Both the position numbers and the translations under genes were made by a program. From positions 1 through 64,000 of the forward strand of contig JABDGS010000006.1 in NCBI GenBank assembly GCA_013285915.1: DNA of 64,000 nucleotides. Reading direction: 5' to 3'. The notes under the pieces are model-generated. The model was not told the origin of the DNA. It made no database searches and saw only the letters and a program-made list of their open reading frames with translations. This document shows positions 1-8,152 of this stretch, piece after piece. The stretch comes from Bacteroidota bacterium (GTDB lineage: Bacteria > Bacteroidota > Bacteroidia > Chitinophagales > Chitinophagaceae). The number at the start of each line of letters is the position of its first letter. Position 1 is the first letter of the stretch.

Positions 1-2
1 AT

Positions 3-2696
3 GACGGCACAATTTGGGTGGGCAGCGACGAAGGATTGCAATCATTTAACGGCCGGGTTTTTAAAACATACACATTGCCGCCAACCATGCAGGCAAGGCC
101 AATAGTAGATATCTGCGGCGCTGGCGGCGATAGTATCTTTTTGCTTGATAACAGGGGGCAGGTAATGGTTCAATCTAAAGGCCTGTTACATGTTGCGGAT
201 ATATGTGGCAATCCGTTGGCAACAACAATGGTTGCCGGCAAAAATAATACACTGTTTGCAGCCGTGCTCAACCGGGGCATTTACCAGTTTGTTAATAACA
301 AATGGCAACTTGTTATTGATGCAAAAGAATTGGGCGAAAATATTTATGTAAGAAGGCTTTTTTGGGGGAGGGACGATGACTTGTGGGTGCTTGCAAAAAA
401 CAGGTTGTACAGGTACGCAAAAAATAAACTTACAAGGGTATTTTTTGGTGACGGCGACAGGTCCGAATTTATTTCAATTTGCAATGATGTAAAAGGGTGC
501 ACATGGGTAGGTGCAAATAAAGGTGCGTATATAGTTGGTGCAAATAACAGCCTTGAATACGTAGGTGCTAATGCGGGGCTTTCTAATGTTTCGATTAATC
601 ACATATTCAACGACCGGGAGGGGAACCTTTGGTTTGCCTCTGATGGGGAAGGTATTTTCAGGCTTAGTAATATACCCTTTTATATTCTTAATAAGGCATC
701 CGGCCTTAGCGGTGATGTTATTATGGGTTTGTCTTTCAGGGACGGCAGCGCTTGGGCCGCTTCTACAGATGGCGGTTTAATGAAGATAGAAAGCGGCAGG
801 GTTATAAAAATTAATATACCCTCACCACGCCCCGAGGCGCAAAAAATAAATGCACTTTTTACTGATTCACAAAATAATTTATGGGCTGGTACATTAGGTG
901 GTGGTTTATGGAAGTCTGTTAACGGTAGTTCATTCTCACCGGTACAAATGGATAACTCAATAATCTCACGTTACATTACCAGCGTTTTTGAAGATAGTGA
1001 TCACGCTATATGGGTAACAACACCTGGTGGTGTTTTTTATTCTGATAAAGGGCAAATGCAGAAATTAAAGGGCTTTGACGATGCTTGTTTTAGTGTATTT
1101 GGCTTAGATAGCGGCATACATTTAATTGGCGCAACTACCGGGTTATGGAAGGTTGCCAAAAATGAACAACCACGCAAAATTGAACTGCCCGGTTTTAGAA
1201 GTATTTCGGCAAGCTGTTTTGCCAAATTTGGCAAATACATATTGATGGGTACAGGTGACAGGGGTATTATATTCTGGAACGCAAAAACAAATGCCACATA
1301 CCAGTGTTCTATAGAAACTGGCCTTGCGTCTGATTTTATTTATAGCCTCCTTGTTGATTCTTCAGGCGTTATATACTCGGGTACCGGGCATGGCGTAAGC
1401 AAAATAATATTTGATGAAAAAAATAAAATATTTGCTGTAAAAAATTATTCGTTTGCAAATTTGGTCTACGGGCCTGAGTGCAATTTAAATGCCGTTAAAA
1501 AAAATGCGGATGGCAGTATATGGTTTGGTACAAATAAAGGCATTTTAGTATATAACCCCAACGATGCTGAAATTGTTAATGAAGCACCGCTAATTTATTT
1601 AAACAGTGTTAAATTATTTTCAAAAAACATTCCTCAAAATATCAGCAGTGATACGGTTTTAGCATGGAATGCTATCCCGCGTGATCTCAGCCTTTCCTAT
1701 ACCCAAAATCATCTCACGTTCGAGTTTTCAGGCACCTATCTTACAAATCCTGCAGGACTTAAATACCAGTATAAACTCGAAGGGAATGACACCAGCTATT
1801 CAGAATTTGTGTCGGTGCCTAAAGTAATTTATTCAAATCTCGCCCCTGGTAAATACCGCTTTAAAGCCATCGCAATGGCAGACAATGGCAAGCGCTCATC
1901 AAACATTATTGATTTCCCGTTTGAAATAACAGCACCTTTTTTTCAAAAAACATGGTTTAAGGTTTTACTTGTTTTGTTGTTTATTGGTACAGGCTTTTTA
2001 GTACAGTACTTGCGCACGTTAATTAAGGCCAGGCGCGCAGGATTGATGCGTAAACTAAGGCTGGAAGAACAGAAAAAAATACAGGAAAGAACATCGGAAG
2101 ACCTGCATGACGACCTTGGAAATAAAATAAGCCGCATTACCGTGCTGGCAGACGTGCTGGCAAATAAAATGGAGAAAGATGACGAAGAAAAAAAGAAACT
2201 TGTAAGGCAAATAAAAGAAAACGCGCAGGCGCTGTATTTGGGCACAAAAGATATTATTTGGTCTTTGGCGCCGGGTAATGATAACTTGTATGACGTGCTT
2301 GACCGCTGCCGTGCCTTTGGTACCAACCTTTTTGAAGGTACTGATATTGAGTTTAAAATGGAAGGACAGGATGAGAGGTTTAAAAACATTAATGTGCCGG
2401 TAATAATAAACCGCAACATGGTAATGTTGATAAAAGAGGCTTTGAATAATGTACTGAAACATTCCCTGGCTACTGAAGCAGTTATAAAAGTGGGCCTTTA
2501 TGAAGACTATAGCCTGTTGACTGTTATAGCTGATAACGGCAGGGGCATTGATGCGGGACAATATATTCAGGGTAACGGGTTAACAAACATCAGAAGGAGG
2601 GTTGAAAGAATAGGGGGAGAGTTTACCATTGGGACTAATATGCCGCATGGCACTATTATTACGATATCATTTAAAATCCCCCCGAACGAGGGATAA
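3..2696 (+). CDS. Propeller-type two-component sensor histidine kinase (5' truncated by window edge)
   Basis: The frame is open from position 3 and the first residues (DGTIWVGSDEG) already form a propeller blade, so the real start lies upstream of the window. A series of Reg_prop-like blades with W-V-G or W-F-G-T patterns runs to about nt 1560, followed by a Y_Y_Y-type Ig-like domain (about 1690-1940), one membrane helix (about 1950-2010), a HisKA_3 helix with the phospho-acceptor His in LHDDLGNKISR (His codon 2106-2108), and a HATPase domain with N-box KEALNN and G-boxes DNGRGI and GNGLTNI. Proteins of this type sense extracytoplasmic ligands, often glycans, and phosphorylate a NarL-like regulator; such a regulator follows 65 nt downstream. 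There is no fused receiver or AraC domain, unlike the long hybrid kinases of Bacteroides. The ligand cannot be read from the sequence. Confidence 0.93.
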   Translation, partial: DGTIWVGSDEGLQSFNGRVFKTYTLPPTMQARPIVDICGAGGDSIFLLDNRGQVMVQSKGLLHVADICGNPLATTMVAGKNNTLFAAVLNRGIYQFVNNKWQLVIDAKELGENIYVRRLFWGRDDDLWVLAKNRLYRYAKNKLTRVFFGDGDRSEFISICNDVKGCTWVGANKGAYIVGANNSLEYVGANAGLSNVSINHIFNDREGNLWFASDGEGIFRLSNIPFYILNKASGLSGDVIMGLSFRDGSAWAASTDGGLMKIESGRVIKINIPSPRPEAQKINALFTDSQNNLWAGTLGGGLWKSVNGSSFSPVQMDNSIISRYITSVFEDSDHAIWVTTPGGVFYSDKGQMQKLKGFDDACFSVFGLDSGIHLIGATTGLWKVAKNEQPRKIELPGFRSISASCFAKFGKYILMGTGDRGIIFWNAKTNATYQCSIETGLASDFIYSLLVDSSGVIYSGTGHGVSKIIFDEKNKIFAVKNYSFANLVYGPECNLNAVKKNADGSIWFGTNKGILVYNPNDAEIVNEAPLIYLNSVKLFSKNIPQNISSDTVLAWNAIPRDLSLSYTQNHLTFEFSGTYLTNPAGLKYQYKLEGNDTSYSEFVSVPKVIYSNLAPGKYRFKAIAMADNGKRSSNIIDFPFEITAPFFQKTWFKVLLVLLFIGTGFLVQYLRTLIKARRAGLMRKLRLEEQKKIQERTSEDLHDDLGNKISRITVLADVLANKMEKDDEEKKKLVRQIKENAQALYLGTKDIIWSLAPGNDNLYDVLDRCRAFGTNLFEGTDIEFKMEGQDERFKNINVPVIINRNMVMLIKEALNNVLKHSLATEAVIKVGLYEDYSLLTVIADNGRGIDAGQYIQGNGLTNIRRRVERIGGEFTIGTNMPHGTIITISFKIPPNEG
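2676..2694. repeat. CCCC/GGG palindrome overlapping the kinase stop codon
   Basis: ATCCC (2676-2680) pairs with GGGAT (2690-2694) around a 9-nt centre. It encodes the last residues of the kinase and part of its stop codon. The flanks (AAT before, AAAATA after) resemble the copy at 10742-10760. It is the weakest of four related palindromes in the first 11 kb. Confidence 0.5.
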
Positions 2697-2761
2697 AATA
2701 GTTTACCAATAAACTAAAATTTGTAATGAGCAAAAGAAAATTTTTATATGAAAATGCGGAT

Positions 2762-3382
2762 ATGAGTATACGAATTGTTTTAATTGAGGATGATACTACC
2801 ATACGCGAAGGTATTGCCTACCTGATTAACTCCGCCCAAGGCTATTCAATAGTAGGGCAGTACAGTTCATTTGACGATGCACGCAGCCACCTGGTTAAAG
2901 ACAACCCCGACGTTGTACTGCTGGATATAGAATTGCCCGGCATTAACGGGTTAGCCGCCATACCACTTATTAAAAAGCTGTTGCCGCAGGTTTACGTTAT
3001 AATGCTTACAGTTTACGATAATGAGCAAACCATCTTTAAAGCATTAAGTAACGGGGCATCAGGTTACCTGACAAAAAATACCGACTCTTCAAAAATAATG
3101 GAAGCCATAAAAGAGGTGATGGAAGGCGGCGGCCCCATGAGTGCAGGTATAGCCAGGCTTGTTATAAAATCATTCCAAAAGAATATTAATACGCCCCTTT
3201 CAAAAAGAGAAACTGAGGTGCTTGAAGGTATATCCGAAGGTAAAAGCCGCAGCAAAATTGCAAAGGAACTTTTTGTTGATCTTGAAACAGTAAAAACCCA
3301 CATTAAAAACATTTACAACAAGCTAAATGTAAACTCTAAAGAGGAAGCTCTTAAGGTTGCGCGGGAAACTAAACTTATATAA
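2762..3382 (+). CDS. NarL/LuxR-family response regulator
   Basis: A 206-residue response regulator, the probable partner of the kinase 65 nt upstream. The receiver has the acidic pair EDD near the N-terminus, phospho-acceptor Asp55 in LLDIELPG, the conserved Thr in IMLTVYDN and Lys in GYLTKN. The C-terminal LuxR-type helix-turn-helix is complete (SKRETEVLEGISEGKSRSKI, then a recognition helix with VKTHIKNIYNKL). An upstream ATG at 2726 would add 12 residues (MSKRKFLYENAD). I chose 2762 because receivers of this family normally begin a few residues before the first strand (MSIRIVLIEDD). The exported peptidase gene 91 nt downstream could be a target, but nothing in the sequence proves it. Confidence 0.93.
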   Translation: MSIRIVLIEDDTTIREGIAYLINSAQGYSIVGQYSSFDDARSHLVKDNPDVVLLDIELPGINGLAAIPLIKKLLPQVYVIMLTVYDNEQTIFKALSNGASGYLTKNTDSSKIMEAIKEVMEGGGPMSAGIARLVIKSFQKNINTPLSKRETEVLEGISEGKSRSKIAKELFVDLETVKTHIKNIYNKLNVNSKEEALKVARETKLI

Positions 3383-3473
3383 CGCTGCTATTGCTTGCAG
3401 CTGTTTATACACTTAAATTTTATTACCTCAATAATTTATGGGTTCTTAATTATAAACTTCTAACTAAATTCTT

Positions 3474-5690
3474 ATGAAGTGCATAGCTATTGTTTTTTTA
3501 ATACTGGTAAGTTTTGCTGGCTCTTATGCCCAGCCATTTAATAAAGCCGCCGATAATGATATAGTTGACAGGTTAAATACACCAGCGGGCCAGTTAAATA
3601 TCAGCCGGTTAAAATGGCTTCCCGGCTCGCACGATTTTTGGCTTGGCGAACAGGATGGTATTTACCTGTGCAGTGCAGATGATCTTAATAATAAAAAACT
3701 GGTGTTAACAACTGCCCAAATAAAAGATGCTGGCCTTACAACCGGTATTGAAAATATTGTTTGGAATAACGAGCGTAGTAAAATACTTATTTACACCAAC
3801 TCATCAAGGGTATGGCGTGTAAACTCAAAGGGTGATTATTGGTATTTTGATATTGCAACAGGCAAAGGCAGGCAAATAGGCAAGGGCTTGCCAGCCTCGT
3901 CACTGCAGTTTGCTAAATTTTCCGCAAACAGTAACAATGTTGCTTATGTAAGCAAGCATAACCTGTACGCGGAACAATTAGAATCAGCAAAAATCACCCA
4001 ATTAACAACAGATGGGGCAGACCGGGTAATTAATGGCACATTCGATTGGGCCTATGAGGAGGAATTGAGCGTAAGGGATGGGTTTAGCTGGGCGCCGCAA
4101 GGCGACAACATAGCATTTTGGCATGTAGATGCAACAACGATAAAAAACCACCTGCTTATTGATAATACAGATTCGTTGTACCCATTTATTAAACCTGTTG
4201 AATACCCCAAAGCGGGCGAAAGGCCGTCTTCCGTAAAAATTGGCGTGGTAAATATTTCTTCCGGTAAAACTACCTGGATGCAGATACCCGGCGAGCCCGA
4301 TAACAACTATATACCGAGAATGACATGGGCTGACAACACTGAAGTGATGGCCATTCAGCTGAACAGGCTGCAGAACGAATCGTCATTTTATTTATGCGAT
4401 GCCGCTACCGGTACCGCAAAGAAAATTTATGGTGAAAAAATTGCAAATGGTTGGATAGAGCAATTTAACATGCTGGATTGGGACGCACCATGGTGGGTTT
4501 GGGTGGATGATTTTAAATATTTTATTCGTACTAACGAGATAGATGGCTGGCTGCATATTTACCGGGTATCGCACGATGGCAAAGATGTTCAGTTATTAAC
4601 TAAAGGAAATTTTGATGCAAACTTTGTTGCATACGACCGAATTACGGGCGATGTTTATTTTGATGCAACACCGTACGACGCCACGCAAAACTATTTATAT
4701 AAAGTAAATATTAATAACCCCGATACAGTTAGGGTTACCCCCCAGGTGTTTGATGGAACAAATAATTATCGCTTTTCACCCGATGCAAAATACGCTTTGC
4801 ACATAAACGCCAATATTAACCGCAATTACAATTTCAGGTTGGTGCACCTGCCTGAACATGTAAAGGTTTACCCGGCAACAGATGATAAATTTACTGCACC
4901 CAACCTTGGCTTTAAAATGGAGAAATTTAAAGTTAGAACAGTTGATGGTGTAGAAATGGACGGCATTTTGGCGAAGCCCAATGATTTTGACCCTGCTAAA
5001 AAGTACCCGGTATTCTTTTTTGTGTATGGCGAACCGGCCAGTGCAGTTGCCAATGACCTGCCGGGCTTTAACGGCTATATCTCGCAGCTTATACCGCGGG
5101 GGTATATTGGTATTGCTATGGACAACCGCGGCACACCCTTAATGAAAGGCAGCGCATGGCGTATGGCTGTTTATAAAAAACTGGGTATTGTAAACAGCAG
5201 GGACCAGGCGATGGCGGCACTTGAAGTATTTAAATGGCCTTTTATTGATACAAGCCGTGTGGCTGTGCACGGATGGAGTGGGGGAGGCGCGATGACACTT
5301 AACTTAATGTTTCGCTACCCTGAAATTTACAAAACAGGTGTAGCAGTGTCTGCCGTTACCGACCAGCATTTTTATGATAATATTTACACGGAACGTTATA
5401 TGGGCGTGCCCCAGGATGATGAAGAGGCTTATACGCAATGTTCTCCTATAAATTTCGCAAAAAACCTGCAGGGGCACTTGCTGTATATCCACGGTACGGG
5501 CGATGATAACGTACACTACAAAAACGCTGAAAACCTTATTAATGAACTGGTACGGCAGGGCAAAACATTTAACCTGATGATTTACCCCAACCGCACCCAT
5601 GGCATTTATGAGGGCAAAGGCACAAGCGAACACGTGAGTAAAACTTTTATAAAATTTATTGAAGAATACTGCCCGCCGGGCGCCAGGTAA
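3474..5690 (+). CDS. Exported dipeptidyl peptidase IV-type serine peptidase (S9B)
   Basis: 738 residues with a signal peptide ending SYAQ. The N-terminal half is the DPP-IV beta-propeller and holds the double-glutamate motif (WAYEEELSVRDG) that binds the free N-terminus of the substrate. The C-terminal alpha/beta-hydrolase domain carries the triad: Ser602 in GWSGGG, Asp677 in GTGDDNVHY and His709 in NRTHG. The family removes X-Pro or X-Ala dipeptides from peptides, here presumably in the periplasm or at the cell surface. The nucleophile elbow reads GWSGGG where the mammalian enzyme has GWSYGG. It is the first of four exported peptidases in a row on this strand. Confidence 0.95.
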   Translation: MKCIAIVFLILVSFAGSYAQPFNKAADNDIVDRLNTPAGQLNISRLKWLPGSHDFWLGEQDGIYLCSADDLNNKKLVLTTAQIKDAGLTTGIENIVWNNERSKILIYTNSSRVWRVNSKGDYWYFDIATGKGRQIGKGLPASSLQFAKFSANSNNVAYVSKHNLYAEQLESAKITQLTTDGADRVINGTFDWAYEEELSVRDGFSWAPQGDNIAFWHVDATTIKNHLLIDNTDSLYPFIKPVEYPKAGERPSSVKIGVVNISSGKTTWMQIPGEPDNNYIPRMTWADNTEVMAIQLNRLQNESSFYLCDAATGTAKKIYGEKIANGWIEQFNMLDWDAPWWVWVDDFKYFIRTNEIDGWLHIYRVSHDGKDVQLLTKGNFDANFVAYDRITGDVYFDATPYDATQNYLYKVNINNPDTVRVTPQVFDGTNNYRFSPDAKYALHINANINRNYNFRLVHLPEHVKVYPATDDKFTAPNLGFKMEKFKVRTVDGVEMDGILAKPNDFDPAKKYPVFFFVYGEPASAVANDLPGFNGYISQLIPRGYIGIAMDNRGTPLMKGSAWRMAVYKKLGIVNSRDQAMAALEVFKWPFIDTSRVAVHGWSGGGAMTLNLMFRYPEIYKTGVAVSAVTDQHFYDNIYTERYMGVPQDDEEAYTQCSPINFAKNLQGHLLYIHGTGDDNVHYKNAENLINELVRQGKTFNLMIYPNRTHGIYEGKGTSEHVSKTFIKFIEEYCPPGAR

Positions 5691-5787
5691 GCCGCAACCG
5701 CTCATCCTTATCCTAAATTTTTATTAAATGGTTATGTATATTGTGTAAATAATCTATTTTGTGGGTTCGAAAAAAACATTCATTTAT

Positions 5788-7893
5788 ATGTTAGGTAAAA
5801 GAGGGTTGCCCATTTTTTTGGGATGTGTAGTTGCATTTTTGTTGGTAAGGCACTTCGCTTATGGAAGGGCTGTAACTGAAGACAGGTATAATAAAATGCT
5901 GCACAGTACAGGGCTTATATTAGAGAAGGCGCATTATAGCCCAAAAAAAATTGACGATAATTTTTCAGCAGCAATATTTGATGGCTTTATCGCGAAATTA
6001 GATCCCGATAAAAACATCTTCCTCACTACAGATATTCAAAGCCTGCAAAAGTATAAAACCACTATTGATGATGAAATATTGGGGGATACGGTTGCATTTT
6101 TTTACGATGCTATAAAGATATTTAAGCAACGTTTGAGCGACTTAAAGAACAGCTTTGCAACTATAACCGCCAGCCCATTTACATACACTACCGATGAAAC
6201 GCTTGTTGTTAACGACAAAGACGAGCGGTTTGCGACAACAGCTGCGGAGCAAAGTGATTTGTGGAGAAAGAAAATAAAATACCTCGCCCTTCAAAAGTAT
6301 AACGACTTACTTGAGCAACGTGAAAAAGATACCTCCGTACAAAAGGCGTCAGACACCGCCCTTGAAAATAAAGCCCGGCAGTTTGCTGCCAGAATAGTAA
6401 ATAAGTTTGCGGACAGGCAGTTGGGCAAATCATCCCTCGACGACTACTTCAGCGAGTTTTTAAATACCATTACGAACGAAATGGATCCACACTCAAGCTT
6501 TTTTATGCCTGTGGAAAAAAGGGAGTGGAACGAGGAGATTACCGGTAAATTTTATGGCATAGGCGCATTTATTGGCGAAGAGAACGGGTATGTTAAAATA
6601 TCATCAGTATCGCAGGGCGGCCCGGCCTGGAAAACAGGCGGCGTAAACGGGGGAGACCTTATTTTAAAAATAGCACAAGGTAATAGTGAGCCTGTTGATG
6701 TAATTGGTTACGGGAGCACTGATGCTATAAAACTTATACGTGGCGATAAGGGCACCACTGTAAAACTGACCCTTAAAAAAGCTGATGGCTCTATTAAAAC
6801 AGTGTCTATTGTAAGAGAAGAATTAAAGCTTGATGAAACTTTTGCAAAGAGCAATGTGATAATGAAAAATGGTAAAAAAATAGGGTATATATACCTGCCC
6901 AAGTTTTATACCGATTACGATGGTAATGATGGTGCAAGCTGCTCAAAAGATGTAGCAAAGGAAATTATGAAATTGCAGGCTGAAAACATTGAAGGGCTGA
7001 TTATTGACCTTAGGGATAATGGCGGCGGCAGTTTGTACGAAGTAGTGCAAATGGTTGGGCTATTTGTTCCCCAGGGCCCCGTGGTGCAGGTAAAAGGCAG
7101 GCAAGGGCCCCCCGGTGTGCTTACTGATAAAAATGAAGGAGTTTTATATACCGGCCCGCTGGAAGTTATGGTAAACGAATTCAGTGCTTCTGCATCAGAA
7201 ATTTTTACTGCGGCAATACAGGATTATAAACGTGGTATTATTACAGGCAGCTCATCAACCTATGGCAAAGGCAGTGTTCAAAGGCCAATTGCAATAAGCC
7301 AGGTTTTAAATACAAATGAAGACCTTGGTACTGTGCATTTAACTATTCAAAAATATTACCGCATTAACGGCAGTTCAACACAACTAAAAGGTGTAACGCC
7401 CGATATTATATTACCCGGATATTATGAGTTTTATGATTTGATGGAGAGAAATAATAAAACTGCTTTACCCTGGGACGAATTGTCAAAAACAACCTATGCG
7501 CTAAGCAGTTCATCAGCATACCTGGCACCAGTAATAAGCGAATACCGCAGAAGTAAAGACAGCCTTACAGTATTTGAGCACATAAGGGAAAATACACAGT
7601 GGCTTGCAACAGAAAATAAAAAAGCAGTTAGCCTGAACCTTGACAAATACAGGCAGCATTTAAAAGAAGTAAAGGCCCAGGTACAGGCCACACAGGCATT
7701 GCTTAAACTTGGCAAGCAGCTTGATATCGATAATACCGATGTTGATAAAACTGCATTTAAAGGCAACCCCGACAAACTGGAGCGAAATAAGTTTTGGATA
7801 AATAACCTTAAGCAGGATGTTTATCTTGGCGAAGCCCTGAATATAGTTTATGAAATGGCTGGCAACGACAAATCATTAGCTGCCAAAAATTAG
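5788..7893 (+). CDS. prc: Carboxy-terminal processing protease, Prc/Tsp type (S41)
   Basis: About 701 residues, close to the length of the E. coli Prc protease. After an N-terminal membrane or signal segment (LPIFLGCVVAFLLV) come the helical Tsp N-domain, a PDZ domain (about nt 6540-6790, YGIGAFIGEENG onward) and the S41 catalytic core. By alignment with Prc, Ser468 (middle Ser of SASAS), Asp479 (QDYKRG) and Lys494 (YGKGSVQ) are the catalytic residues. A C-terminal helical extension follows. Prc-like enzymes degrade periplasmic proteins from their C-termini. A GTG at 5761 would add nine residues, but it falls on the G of a -7-like TATTTTG (5755-5761), so the ATG is preferred. Confidence 0.93.
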   Translation: MLGKRGLPIFLGCVVAFLLVRHFAYGRAVTEDRYNKMLHSTGLILEKAHYSPKKIDDNFSAAIFDGFIAKLDPDKNIFLTTDIQSLQKYKTTIDDEILGDTVAFFYDAIKIFKQRLSDLKNSFATITASPFTYTTDETLVVNDKDERFATTAAEQSDLWRKKIKYLALQKYNDLLEQREKDTSVQKASDTALENKARQFAARIVNKFADRQLGKSSLDDYFSEFLNTITNEMDPHSSFFMPVEKREWNEEITGKFYGIGAFIGEENGYVKISSVSQGGPAWKTGGVNGGDLILKIAQGNSEPVDVIGYGSTDAIKLIRGDKGTTVKLTLKKADGSIKTVSIVREELKLDETFAKSNVIMKNGKKIGYIYLPKFYTDYDGNDGASCSKDVAKEIMKLQAENIEGLIIDLRDNGGGSLYEVVQMVGLFVPQGPVVQVKGRQGPPGVLTDKNEGVLYTGPLEVMVNEFSASASEIFTAAIQDYKRGIITGSSSTYGKGSVQRPIAISQVLNTNEDLGTVHLTIQKYYRINGSSTQLKGVTPDIILPGYYEFYDLMERNNKTALPWDELSKTTYALSSSSAYLAPVISEYRRSKDSLTVFEHIRENTQWLATENKKAVSLNLDKYRQHLKEVKAQVQATQALLKLGKQLDIDNTDVDKTAFKGNPDKLERNKFWINNLKQDVYLGEALNIVYEMAGNDKSLAAKN

Positions 7894-7927
7894 CACTTGA
7901 TAAAAATATTTTCGTCTGCTCATAGAT

Positions 7928-7950
7928 AATCCCCCATGTGGGGGATTTTT
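7928..7950 (+). terminator. Intrinsic terminator after prc (CCCCC/GGGGG hairpin)
   Basis: AATCCCCC (7928-7935), a 4-nt loop ATGT, then GGGGGATT (7940-7947) running into T residues up to 7950. The 8-bp GC-rich stem and T-tract make a plausible terminator for the protease gene that stops at 7893. It is also the best-paired member of the palindrome family at 2676, 8090 and 10742. Confidence 0.75.
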
Positions 7951-7986
7951 AATTTTAGCAATGCGGTAATGGTTTTATGTACAACA

Positions 7987-8009
7987 ACGCCCGCTGTATT
8001 TCTGGGCGT
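7987..8009. repeat. Small hairpin in the spacer before the TonB-type receptor
   Basis: ACGCCC (7987-7992) and GGGCGT (8004-8009) form a 6-bp stem with an 11-nt loop. There is no T-tract, so it is not a terminator. Function unknown. Confidence 0.3.
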
Positions 8010-8089
8010 AATAAACACATAATGCGGAGAGGGTACGATAACATTTACAGTATTGATGGCTGATTAACAAAGTATAACCGCTCATCCAT

Positions 8090-8108
8090 ATCCCCCTAAT
8101 AGGGGGAT
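8090..8108. repeat. CCCCC/GGGGG palindrome upstream of the barrel receptor
   Basis: ATCCCCCT (8090-8097) and AGGGGGAT (8101-8108) form a perfect 8-bp stem with a 3-nt loop. No T-tract follows, so termination is unlikely. It lies 22 nt before a -7-like promoter element and 45 nt before the start codon, where it could affect initiation or form the 5' boundary of the transcription unit. Confidence 0.6.
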
Positions 8109-8129
8109 GAATTCCAAGATAGCCGCGGG

Positions 8130-8137
8130 TAGTTTTG
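8130..8137 (+). promoter_or_regulatory. Possible Bacteroidota -7 element for the barrel receptor gene
   Basis: TAGTTTTG matches TAnnTTTG and ends 15 nt before the ATG at 8153. A -33 TTTG at the right distance is not apparent, so this is a one-element match. Confidence 0.35.
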
Positions 8138-8152
8138 TTTCAAATTGTAATT

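Noticed and set aside
8135-8152. TTG start for the barrel receptor
   Set aside because: It overlaps a TAGTTTTG promoter-like element; the ATG at 8153 begins a normal signal peptide.
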